Shown here: positions 9,197 through 17,058 of the stretch, in pieces
How the letters are laid out: each line of letters starts with the position of its first letter
Position numbering within the stretch: position 1 is the first letter of the stretch
Assembly (NCBI GenBank): GCA_963747515.1
Contig: CAVVFN010000008.1
Span: 434,001 to 498,000 of the forward strand
Source of the DNA: Mariniphaga sp963747515
GTDB taxonomy: Bacteria > Bacteroidota > Bacteroidia > Bacteroidales > Prolixibacteraceae
DNA: 64,000 nucleotides
Direction of reading: 5' to 3'
Notes under the pieces: generated by a model
The model's database searches: none
What the model saw: only the letters and a program-made list of their open reading frames with translations
Told to the model about the DNA's origin: nothing
Made by a program: the position numbers and the translations under genes

Positions 9197-9889
9197 TCAA
9201 ATCCTTTCCATCTCAATACTTACATTTTCGAGGCAGTTAAAATTGTTCCAAACAACCTTTTTCATTTGGTCGACAGAAAGGTTTCTTAATTCTGCACCCT
9301 TTTCATAAACTTTACTCACCGAACCACGAAACTCATCGGTTTCCAGAAAAATCTTTTGTAGTGGCAACTTTTTAAAAGAATCGATTGCTCTTGCTTTTTC
9401 ATTAAAAAGTATTTTTCCGAAAGAGAATAAAACATTTTTATTAACAAGTTGATCTGTCAATTCCAGCCCTCCGCTATATCCATGAAATATCCAGGGAACC
9501 GAAGGACGATTGTTGTTATACAATTCTATGATTTCATTATATGCCCTTACACAATGAATAATAAGTGGTTTTTGAAATTCTTCCGCCATTAAAGCCTGCG
9601 CAGCAAAAACCCGTTTTTGCTCTTCAAAATCAGCACCGGTGATTTTATCTATACCACATTCGCCTGTGAATAGGATGTGGTCAAATTCCAGTGCTTCTTC
9701 TATCATTCTCAGACTGCTGTTGTTTTCCTTTTTTGATTTGATTTTCCAGGGATGGAGGCCAACCGAATAAAAATTCTTTCCTTTAAATGCAGGAATGGGA
9801 TCCCCGGGGTAGAGATTTATTACCTTTACTGTTTCCTTATCAAAATGAGAATGATGTGTATGGACATCAATAAAAGGAAGTGTGTTCAC
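9197..9889 (-). CDS. TatD family metal-dependent hydrolase
   Basis: 230 residues. The N-terminal FIDVHTHHSHFD gives the HxH metal site; GECGIDK (about 76-82) supplies the metal-bridging Glu; IIHCVRAYNE and IFHGYSGG carry further His ligands; LETDEF is the C-terminal Asp. These are the ordered marks of the TatD amidohydrolase fold (TIM barrel, two metals), linked to DNase activity in DNA repair and turnover. It is shorter than E. coli TatD (260 aa), as are many Bacteroidota members. It starts 11 bases after elbB and is probably co-transcribed with it. The substrate cannot be inferred. Confidence 0.88.
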   Translation of the reverse strand: MNTLPFIDVHTHHSHFDKETVKVINLYPGDPIPAFKGKNFYSVGLHPWKIKSKKENNSSLRMIEEALEFDHILFTGECGIDKITGADFEEQKRVFAAQALMAEEFQKPLIIHCVRAYNEIIELYNNNRPSVPWIFHGYSGGLELTDQLVNKNVLFSFGKILFNEKARAIDSFKKLPLQKIFLETDEFRGSVSKVYEKGAELRNLSVDQMKKVVWNNFNCLENVSIEMERI

Positions 9890-9900
9890 GGTTTTTTTTA

Positions 9901-10548
9901 TTAAGCTAATTTAAGAATTTTTTTCACAACATTTTCAGCTCCAACTGCAATCTGATCAATTGTAGCATTCAACATATAGCAAGGAGATGTAACCACTTTG
10001 TATTTTTCATCCACTACAATTTCCCCATGTGTTGTCACTGTGTGGTCCCCTCCCATTTGTTTGATGCTTTGAATTGTTTCTTCATCCTGCCCAATGGTAA
10101 CATTCACATCACCCAGAATTTTAACAAGAAGCACCGGTGAAATACATAAAGCACCAATTGGTTTTTTTACTTCAATAGTCCTTCTGACCGCATTTTCAAC
10201 ATCCAAAAGAACTTTACATTCCTTCCCATCAAATGCAAATGTGCATAAATTTTTTGCTGCACCAAATCCCCCCGGAAAAATAACAGCATCAAAATCATTG
10301 GCATCATAATCTGAAAGAGGTCGTATTTTCCCACGGGCAATGCGGGCTGCCTCAACCAATACGTTTCTTTTTTCAGACATCTCTTTTCCGGTCAGATGAT
10401 TAATAACATGTGCCTGATCCACATCTGGCGCAAAACATTCATATTTTGCCCCATTTTGGGCAATAGCAAGTAAGGTTAAGGTTGCCTCATGAATCTCCGA
10501 CCCGTCGAAAACTCCGCTGCCCGATAAAACCACTGCAATTTTTTTCAT
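9901..10548 (-). CDS. elbB: ElbB-type glyoxalase (DJ-1/PfpI superfamily)
   Basis: 215 residues. It starts KKIAVVLSGSGVFDGSEIHEA, the typical N-terminus of ElbB (isoprenoid biosynthesis glyoxalase, formerly SCRP-27A), and includes the IFPGGFGAAKNL turn and the nucleophile elbow GALCISPVLL with Cys near residue 134. The later DEKYKVVTSPCYM and IAVGAENVVKKIL also fit. The family shares the DJ-1/PfpI fold and shows weak glyoxalase activity; its physiological role is unclear. Sixty bases separate it from metA; a TAatTTTG box at 10572-10579 on this strand could give it a promoter of its own. Confidence 0.9.
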   Translation of the reverse strand: MKKIAVVLSGSGVFDGSEIHEATLTLLAIAQNGAKYECFAPDVDQAHVINHLTGKEMSEKRNVLVEAARIARGKIRPLSDYDANDFDAVIFPGGFGAAKNLCTFAFDGKECKVLLDVENAVRRTIEVKKPIGALCISPVLLVKILGDVNVTIGQDEETIQSIKQMGGDHTVTTHGEIVVDEKYKVVTSPCYMLNATIDQIAVGAENVVKKILKLA

Positions 10549-10608
10549 TTTGATGCAATTTTCCTATTTGTCAAAATTACAGTTTTGTTGGGAATCTGTG
10601 AAGCAACT

Positions 10609-11526
10609 TCAGCTAATTTCTTCCAGGTTATAAGGAGTTTCCTGATATACATAATAATTTAACCAATTGGAAAATAAAAGATTTGCAGTTGACCCCCATC
10701 GCATGAAGGGTGTTTTTGAAGAATCATTATCAGGATAATAATTAACTGGAATATTTATAGGCAGGTTTTTTTTCTTATCACGTTTATATTCTTTATCAAT
10801 TGTAAATCTTGAATATTCAGAATGACCTGTAATAAATAACTGTCTTCCATTTTTTGCTTTAACAATTGCAACCCCTGCTTCTTTTGAGCTGGAAATAACC
10901 TGTAAATCATCTACCTTATTAATATCTTCCTCACGTATTTCTGTATGTCGGGAATGGGGCATATAAAAAATATCATCGAAGCCCCTTAGAATTGGCAGGG
11001 GTGTATTGGTATGTGTATGTTCAAAAATCCCAAACATCTTCTCCTGAAGCGGATATTTCTGAATGTTGTAGTAATGGTATAACCCTGCCTGAGCTGCCCA
11101 GCATATAAAAAAGGAAGAATATACATTATGCTCCGCCCAATCAAGTATCTCCTTCATTTCTTCCCAATAAGTTACTGATTCAAATGGAAGCATTTCAACA
11201 GGAGCTCCTGTAACTATAAGACCATCGTATTTTTTTCCCTTCAATTCATCAAAATTATGATAAAATGCTTCCATATGTTCAGAAGAAGTATTCTTCGGAA
11301 TATGCCTCTTCATTTTCATAAAATCTATTTCTATCTGCAATGGTGAATTCGATAATAAACGTAATAAATCCGTTTCAGTAGTAATTTTCAGAGGCATCAG
11401 ATTTAAAATTATTATCTTTAACGGCCTGATATCCTGATGCTTGGCTCGAGATTCATCCATTACAAATATATTCTCTTCTTCAAGGATTTTAATAGCGGGT
11501 AATTTATCCGGAACATTTACTGGCAT
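10609..11526 (-). CDS. metA: Homoserine O-acyltransferase MetA, predicted acetyl-CoA type
   Basis: 305 residues from the ATG at 11524-11526 (MPVNVPDKLPA). This start is preferred over one 15 codons upstream because MetA proteins begin MPI/VxVPD. The catalytic cysteine is Cys142 in FFICWAAQAG, the same number as in E. coli MetA. The catalytic His and Glu follow in FITGHSEYS. Residue 111 is Glu (TGAPVEMLPFE); published work on this family ties Glu111 to acetyl-CoA use and Gly111 to succinyl-CoA use, so homoserine O-acetyltransferase activity is predicted. This agrees with the metY gene 97 bases upstream. The pathway is methionine synthesis in the cytoplasm. Confidence 0.93.
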   Translation of the reverse strand: MPVNVPDKLPAIKILEEENIFVMDESRAKHQDIRPLKIIILNLMPLKITTETDLLRLLSNSPLQIEIDFMKMKRHIPKNTSSEHMEAFYHNFDELKGKKYDGLIVTGAPVEMLPFESVTYWEEMKEILDWAEHNVYSSFFICWAAQAGLYHYYNIQKYPLQEKMFGIFEHTHTNTPLPILRGFDDIFYMPHSRHTEIREEDINKVDDLQVISSSKEAGVAIVKAKNGRQLFITGHSEYSRFTIDKEYKRDKKKNLPINIPVNYYPDNDSSKTPFMRWGSTANLLFSNWLNYYVYQETPYNLEEIS

Positions 11527-11623
11527 TTCTTCTTTTTTATTATTTTTTTTAAGAAGTAGTGAGAAAATCATTTACATCCTGTTTCCTCACTACTTTATAC
11601 TTTTAATTGTTATTCTGCATCTA

Positions 11624-12928
11624 CTAACCTATTTTCTGTAATGCTTGTTCAAAATCAGAAATAATATCATCAATATGTTCAATTCCAACGCTTACCCTGA
11701 GTTGGTTAGGCATAACTCCTGCTGCTAACTGAGCTTCTTCCGATAGCTGCTGATGCGTTGTAACTGCTGGCTGAATGATTAAAGTTTTTGCATCACCAAC
11801 ATTCGCCAGATGGCTTACAAGTTCAAGACTGTCTACTACTTTATTGGCATCTTCCTTTTCCCCTTTTACAATAAAAGAAAGTACTCCTCCGGCTCCTTTT
11901 TTCAGATACTTTTTTGCATTTTGGTATGAAGGATTACTTTCCAGACCTGGATAATTTACGCTTTCTACTTTTGGGTGCTGCTCCAGCCATTTAGCAAGAG
12001 TTAGGGCATTTTCCACATGACGATCCATGCGCAGGGATAAAGTTTCAAGCCCCTGTAGGAGAAGAAATGAATTAAATGGGCTGATGGCAGGACCGAAATC
12101 GCGCAATCCTTCTACCCTTGCTTTAATTATGAAACCAATGTTTCCAAATGGACTGTCAAAATTAAACACATCCCAAAATTTTAATCCATGATAACTATCT
12201 GAAGGTTCTGTCAAACCCGGAAATTTACCATTCCCCCAATTATAATTGCCGGCATCTACAATAACACCACCAATGCTGTTACCATGACCTCCAATCCATT
12301 TTGTTGCTGATTCCACAACAATGTTCGCACCAAAATCAATAGGTTTGAATAAATATCCGGCAGCAGCAAAAGTATTATCAACTACAAGCGGCAGGTCATA
12401 TTTTTTGGCAAGTGCTCCCAGGGCTTCAAAATCGGGAATAACATATCCCGGATTCCCTATGGTTTCAAAAAACAGTGCTTTGGTATTTTCATCAATCAAC
12501 TTCTCAAATGCATCAGCAGAAAGTCCTTCAGCAAAACGGGCATCTATTCCAAGCCTTTTAAATGAAACACTAAACTGATTATATGACCCACCATAAAGGT
12601 AAGGTGAAGTAACAAAATTATCACCTGCATTCAGCAACGTATTAAATGTCAGAAACTGTGCAGCATGCCCTGAAGCTACTGCCAAGGCTGCAACGCCTCC
12701 TTCAAGTGCTGCAATACGCTGTTCAAATACATCGGAAGTTGGATTCATTATTCGTGTGTAGATGTTACCAAATTCTTTCAGTGCAAATAAATTGGCAGCA
12801 TGTTCTGCATCATTGAACACATAGGAAGAAGTTTGATAAATAGGCACTGCCCTCGAATTTGTTTGTTTATCGGGCTGATGTCCTGCATGAAGCTGCAGTG
12901 TTTCAAATTTTAATGTTTTTGTTGTCAT
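11624..12928 (-). CDS. metY: O-acetylhomoserine sulfhydrylase (Cys/Met PLP enzyme)
   Basis: 434 residues from the ATG at 12926-12928 (MTTKTLKFETLQLHAGHQPD), chosen because family members begin with the ETLxLHAG block; 20 upstream codons are unlikely. YQTSSYVF, NPTSDVFEQRIAALEGG, VVDNTFAAAGYLFKP and the PLP-lysine motif SATKWIGGHG are all in place, and the C-terminal THQQLSEEAQLAAGV and LRVSVGIEHIDDI are typical. It converts O-acetylhomoserine plus sulfide to homocysteine. It lies between aspartokinase and metA, so three genes of one pathway are together. Confidence 0.94.
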   Translation of the reverse strand: MTTKTLKFETLQLHAGHQPDKQTNSRAVPIYQTSSYVFNDAEHAANLFALKEFGNIYTRIMNPTSDVFEQRIAALEGGVAALAVASGHAAQFLTFNTLLNAGDNFVTSPYLYGGSYNQFSVSFKRLGIDARFAEGLSADAFEKLIDENTKALFFETIGNPGYVIPDFEALGALAKKYDLPLVVDNTFAAAGYLFKPIDFGANIVVESATKWIGGHGNSIGGVIVDAGNYNWGNGKFPGLTEPSDSYHGLKFWDVFNFDSPFGNIGFIIKARVEGLRDFGPAISPFNSFLLLQGLETLSLRMDRHVENALTLAKWLEQHPKVESVNYPGLESNPSYQNAKKYLKKGAGGVLSFIVKGEKEDANKVVDSLELVSHLANVGDAKTLIIQPAVTTHQQLSEEAQLAAGVMPNQLRVSVGIEHIDDIISDFEQALQKIG

Positions 12929-12959
12929 AACTGTTATTTTTTTTTGATTTAAATGTCTT

Positions 12960-14294
12960 TTAATAATTGGGAGCATTAAAAAATGCATTGTAAATTTCGC
13001 GAACGCTTTTTTCTTTATCTGATGATTTAACCACCAGGTAACTTACCAAATCGGATGCTCCTGAACCACTCAGTACAACATTGATTTTATTCTGAGCCAC
13101 GGCATTAAAAATTTTAGCCGACACTCCATAATTCTGCTGCATTCCGTGACCTACAATACCTATGAGAGAAACATCATCTATAACTGATATCTCTTTTACA
13201 GATGAGAATCCCAGTTGACGGATTAAAGCCAGTGCTTTGGATCCCGTATCTCTTTCCAAAATTAAATTAATGGAAATCTGAGATGTAATAACCGATCGAA
13301 TATTTATTCCTTCTTCATTTAGCCGTGATGTAACTTTAGCCAGAATACCTGGTTTCAATCCTATTCCCGGTCCATTCAACCGAAGAAGGGATATATCATC
13401 TGAACTCGCCACACTTTTAACTATCTGGTCTTCAATAAATGTTTCAGTATTAATCGTGGTATCAACTTCACCATTACCGGATTCGGTGTTAAGAATAACC
13501 ACTGGAATATGCTCATTCTCGAGTGGTTCTACTGTTCTTGGATGGAATGAATAATGATCGAAATATGCCAGTTCACTCGCCTCAGAATAAGTTAACCTGC
13601 TTACTTTAGGTGCATCTGGAACTATTTTAGGATCGGTGCGCATGAATGCCTTATCAATCCCCCAAAGTTCGAGTACATCAACTTTAAGGATTTTCGTTAA
13701 AAAAGCAGCAGTATAATCGGCAGCGGTTTTCCCTGCACGGGAAATTTTCCCTTGACCTGTAACCCCATATGAACCCGGAATCAAATATAATCTCTCAGGA
13801 AGTTTCAGTAAGAACTTTTTATTTACCGAACAAAAGGTGGCATTCCCATAATCATCGGTTGCCAATAAATCAAATTGTTCAGGCAACAGAATTTCAGAAT
13901 CCATTCCTTCAACCCTCAATAATGATTTGAAGATTTCTGCTGTCAGTTTCTCACCAAAGCTTGCTAAGTGATCTTTCAGTGAATTGGAATAATCGCCAAT
14001 TAGCTTTATTCCGATAAGAATTGCTTTTACCTGTTCAACAAGATTTTTATAGGAGAAAGTCGCTGCCTTTCCAGTTTGTTCAGAAAAAAACAGGTTCATC
14101 CTCTCGGAAAAAATGTCTGCATCGGTATCCGATGCATTCTCCAAAGCATGATAAATTGTATCCAGAATTCCAGGTAAAGCTGAAACAACAAGAAACTTCC
14201 GTCCATTGTCCTTTCCCAGATAACTAACCAAGTTTTTAACCGATATGACACTTCCGGTTTGACTGCCACTCAGTCGAACAACACGATTCGACAT
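12960..14294 (-). CDS. Divergent aspartokinase with C-terminal ACT domains
   Basis: 444 residues. The amino-acid kinase region (about 1-285) is recognisable from VVSALPG (about 36-42), SFGEKLTAE, PGSYGV, DYTAAFLTKI, DPKIVPDAP and SELAYFDHYSFHPRT. Two ACT domains follow (about 300-370 and 375-440: GIGLKPGILAKVTSRLNEEGINIR, then LIGIVGHGMQQNYGVSAKIF). The usual N-terminal KFGGTS nucleotide motif is replaced by RLSGSQTGS, and the usual GRGGSDYTA is SRAGKTAADYTA, so the phosphate-binding parts are altered. It may be a feedback-controlled aspartokinase of unusual type or one with reduced activity. It heads the met unit, ending 31 bases before metY. Confidence 0.8.
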   Translation of the reverse strand: MSNRVVRLSGSQTGSVISVKNLVSYLGKDNGRKFLVVSALPGILDTIYHALENASDTDADIFSERMNLFFSEQTGKAATFSYKNLVEQVKAILIGIKLIGDYSNSLKDHLASFGEKLTAEIFKSLLRVEGMDSEILLPEQFDLLATDDYGNATFCSVNKKFLLKLPERLYLIPGSYGVTGQGKISRAGKTAADYTAAFLTKILKVDVLELWGIDKAFMRTDPKIVPDAPKVSRLTYSEASELAYFDHYSFHPRTVEPLENEHIPVVILNTESGNGEVDTTINTETFIEDQIVKSVASSDDISLLRLNGPGIGLKPGILAKVTSRLNEEGINIRSVITSQISINLILERDTGSKALALIRQLGFSSVKEISVIDDVSLIGIVGHGMQQNYGVSAKIFNAVAQNKINVVLSGSGASDLVSYLVVKSSDKEKSVREIYNAFFNAPNY

Positions 14295-14319
14295 ATTATT
14301 AAAAATAAGAAAAAATGAA

Positions 14320-14490
14320 AATTTAATTTATGAACGCTTAGTCAAAATGCCTTCAATCAATGGGATCCCACTGAAGGAAGGCTAGCGCATAGACATAGAA
14401 ACAAACGGCAAAATGAATTCACAGCAAGAAAATTCTCCTGCCTTCCGTGATCTGTATTTAATTTTTAAATTCATTTTTCCTGCCGGATTA
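14320..14490 (-). promoter_or_regulatory. Structured 5' leader of the aspartokinase-metY-metA unit (candidate riboswitch)
   Basis: About 195 nt lie between the predicted transcript start and the aspartokinase ATG. They can form a nested hairpin at 14335-14387: an outer stem CGCTAG with CTAAGCG (one bulge), an inner stem CCTTC with GAAGG, and a tip TGGGATCCCA that is self-complementary, with an unequal internal loop. A second imperfect hairpin lies at about 14420-14449. The core motifs of SAM-I and SAM-II riboswitches as I know them are not visible. Position ahead of methionine genes makes a metabolite-responsive RNA plausible, but this is inference. Confidence 0.45.
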
Positions 14491-14497
14491 TTTAATG

Positions 14498-14529
14498 CAA
14501 ATATAAAACTGATTTATGAAAACAACAAA
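14498..14529 (-). promoter_or_regulatory. Promoter of the aspartokinase-met unit
   Basis: Leftward -33 TTTG (14526-14529) and -7 TAtaTTTG (14498-14505) are separated by 20 nt, a full match to the Bacteroidota housekeeping promoter pattern. Transcription would start near 14490. Confidence 0.7.
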
Positions 14530-14667
14530 ATTATTTAAAGTCATTTTAAATAAAAATAACATTGAATTTTTAGAACGGATAAGAACAATATTTGAATAGA
14601 ATGGTTAAAGATGTAAGTTTAAAACAAGGAAACGTATCATCTAACTATTTATTTATTTAAACTCAAT

Positions 14668-14675
14668 TAACTTTG
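14668..14675 (+). promoter_or_regulatory. Predicted -7 element of fabI
   Basis: TAacTTTG lies 27 bases before the fabI ATG, the right distance for a short leader. No exact TTTG is found 19-20 bases upstream, so only half of the promoter is supported. Confidence 0.5.
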
Positions 14676-14701
14676 CAGCTCTAAATTCAGAAAAAAATAA
14701 C

Positions 14702-15571
14702 ATGGGTTTTAATTTACTTCAAAAAAAGAAGGGGATTGTGTTCGGAGCATTAAATCCTGAATCAATTGCCTGGAAAGTTGCAGAACGAGCACATGAAGAA
14801 GGTGCAGCAATAATTTTAACAAATACCGCAGTGGCCATGCGAATGGGAGAAACTCAGCAGTTGGCTGAAAAACTCAACACAATAGCCATTCCTGCAGATG
14901 CAACAAATGTTGAAGATTTAAATAATCTCTTTATTCAGTCGATGGAATTTTTTGGCGGAAAAATTGATTTTGTGCTCCATTCTATCGGTATGTCTCCTAA
15001 TGTAAGAAAGGAGAGACATTACAGCGATCTGGACTATAATTTTCTGAACAAAACGCTGGATGTGTCTGCCGTTTCATTTCATAAAGTGCTGCAAACTGCA
15101 AGAAAGCTCGATGCCATAAATGAGTGGGGTTCCATAGTTGCCTTATCATATGTTGCTGCACAACGGACATTTTTCGGATATAATGATATGGCCGATGCCA
15201 AGGCATTGCTTGAATCCATATCACGCAGTTTTGGGTACATTTATGGCAGGGAACGAAGAGTCCGTATTAACACGGTTTCACAGTCTCCAACAGTCACTAC
15301 AGCCGGCAGTGGGGTAAAAGGTTTTGATCGCCTGCTCGATTTTGCCGAACGTATGTCACCTCTTGGTAATGCCACAGCCGATGAATGTGCTGATTATTGC
15401 ATTACCTTATTTTCAGACCTTACACGAAAGGTAACAATGCAAAACCTTTTCAACGATGGTGGATTCTCAAATATGGGAATGAGTCTAAGAGCTTTACAGC
15501 AATATGAAAAGGGCCTCCATCAGGACTGCGACTGCGACTCTTCTAAAAAAAATCATAAAGTTGCTCAATAA
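14702..15571 (+). CDS. fabI: Enoyl-[acyl-carrier-protein] reductase [NADH]
   Basis: 289 residues of short-chain dehydrogenase fold. The N-terminal GIVFGALNPESIAWKVAE is the FabI version of the cofactor glycine turn. IDFVLHSIGMSPN marks the active-site region, and the catalytic pair appears as Tyr-x6-Lys in YNDMADAK (about residues 160-167). INTVSQSPTVTTAG is the substrate loop. It performs the last reduction of each fatty-acid elongation cycle. The tail is unusual: after the normal end it continues with a Cys/Asp run (DCDCDSSKK). The gene stands alone behind its own promoter and converges with the SusCD pair. Confidence 0.94.
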   Translation: MGFNLLQKKKGIVFGALNPESIAWKVAERAHEEGAAIILTNTAVAMRMGETQQLAEKLNTIAIPADATNVEDLNNLFIQSMEFFGGKIDFVLHSIGMSPNVRKERHYSDLDYNFLNKTLDVSAVSFHKVLQTARKLDAINEWGSIVALSYVAAQRTFFGYNDMADAKALLESISRSFGYIYGRERRVRINTVSQSPTVTTAGSGVKGFDRLLDFAERMSPLGNATADECADYCITLFSDLTRKVTMQNLFNDGGFSNMGMSLRALQQYEKGLHQDCDCDSSKKNHKVAQ

Positions 15572-15601
15572 AATAACGGCTGCCCGAAACATTCAGGTGA
15601 T

Positions 15602-17050
15602 TCAGGGATTTTGATCCAATTCTCCAATAGCCGGATTACTGTCAATTTCCACTTGAGGAATCTGGAAGTTAAATTTTGGAGATTCCGGGGTTATGGTCAT
15701 AGTTCGGGCAACTACAGGATTATGATTGCTGTTGGTGCGGTCAATCCCTTTCTTTAACCGTTTAATATCGAAAAGAGAAAATCCTTCTCCCCAAAGTTCA
15801 ATCCTTCTTTCCAAAAGTATTTCCTGCAAAAGCTGTTCCCCCGAAGACTCAATATTTACAGGTTCATCCATTCTGTTATCACGCAGTTGCTTCAATAATG
15901 CTCTGGCTTCTGCCTCAAAGCCCAGTCTGAATTGGGCCTCAGTTTCTATGAGCAGCATCTCTTCAGGACGCATCATAACCAAATCGGCAGCAAATTCTTT
16001 ATCGTCGCCTGCCGAAAATTTGTAGGGAATTAACCGGCCTGTTTCAATAGAAGAAGCATCTATTATCTTCTTTCGAACATCGTTATCTGCCATTTTATCA
16101 TACAATACCTTGTTAAACGATTTCGGACTATAACCAAAGCCACAATATCCTCCTATTGTCCAATCCATGTGTGAGAACCACGACCCATAGGTAGTTGACT
16201 GCTCCTGGTTTACCTCCAATCCCCACATCCAGTTTTGCTGCGAATAATTATCAAAACCAGCACTGTATGCTTCGGCCGACATTACAGGATAACCTATACG
16301 TGCACCTGAAGCCATTTCCAGTGCTGCTTCCCAATTCCCCATCACTAATGCAACTCTTGCCAGTAATCCTTTTGCTACATTCATGGTAAGATTGGAGATG
16401 TGGCGCTGAGGCAGGTTACTTTCTTCAAAAAGTTCTATTGAGTAATTCAAATCAGATATTATCTGCTGGTAAACTTCACCAACCCTGCTGCGAGGATTAC
16501 CTGATGTGGAAGCTTCGGTATATAAAGGCACTCCAGGTTCATTTTCATGCCCTGAATAGGTATGTTGATATAGCTGTACCAACTGAAAATAAGAATAGGC
16601 GCGAAGAGCCAGAGCCTGTGCTTTCAAATCTTTTCGTACATTTTCACTTTCTGATGATGCCTCATCAACATGATTGATAATGGCATTTACATTGTAAATA
16701 ATCCGATAAAACAGAGACCATGCATATATCGAACGATATCCCTTTGCTCCATGATTTTCAAAACGATAATCAGCACCAAACCAATGAAATTTCTCTACAA
16801 CTATATCTTCACTCATTAAGTCGGCTGCCAGGTCTATTGATTTAACCCCAAATTGATCGTGCATATTATCCGCTCCATGATGTGACCGCATATCACGTAA
16901 AACACCATCCAAAACAGTTTGCGCTCCCTCTACCGTTTGAAATATAACCTTTTCTGAAATCTGATTGGTAGGATATGTCTCCAGGTAACTGTCTGAACAG
17001 GAAACTGCTAATATTGAAACTGCAAGAATATTGATAATTATTTTTTTCAT
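15602..17050 (-). CDS. SusD/RagB family nutrient-binding lipoprotein
   Basis: 482 residues. A short signal ends in the lipobox LAVSC (Cys near residue 18), and YLETYPTNQIS follows, the standard start of mature SusD-like proteins. The helical TPR-like core includes ALALRAYSYFQLVQLY (about 147-162), MRPEEMLLIETEAQFRLG (about 375) and LLEREIELWGEG-like ILLERRIELWGEGFSLFDIKRL (about 415-436), all family hallmarks. It sits on the cell surface as the lid of the SusC channel, whose gene is 8 bases upstream. No glycan hydrolase, sigma/anti-sigma pair or hybrid sensor is adjacent, so the nutrient cannot be predicted. Confidence 0.94.
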   Translation of the reverse strand: MKKIIINILAVSILAVSCSDSYLETYPTNQISEKVIFQTVEGAQTVLDGVLRDMRSHHGADNMHDQFGVKSIDLAADLMSEDIVVEKFHWFGADYRFENHGAKGYRSIYAWSLFYRIIYNVNAIINHVDEASSESENVRKDLKAQALALRAYSYFQLVQLYQHTYSGHENEPGVPLYTEASTSGNPRSRVGEVYQQIISDLNYSIELFEESNLPQRHISNLTMNVAKGLLARVALVMGNWEAALEMASGARIGYPVMSAEAYSAGFDNYSQQNWMWGLEVNQEQSTTYGSWFSHMDWTIGGYCGFGYSPKSFNKVLYDKMADNDVRKKIIDASSIETGRLIPYKFSAGDDKEFAADLVMMRPEEMLLIETEAQFRLGFEAEARALLKQLRDNRMDEPVNIESSGEQLLQEILLERRIELWGEGFSLFDIKRLKKGIDRTNSNHNPVVARTMTITPESPKFNFQIPQVEIDSNPAIGELDQNP

Positions 17051-17058
17051 TTGAACCT

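Noticed and set aside
8762..9289. 175-codon frame on the + strand across tcdA and the gap
   Set aside because: Antisense to tcdA for most of its length, with Ser/Pro/Thr-rich composition typical of a shadow frame.
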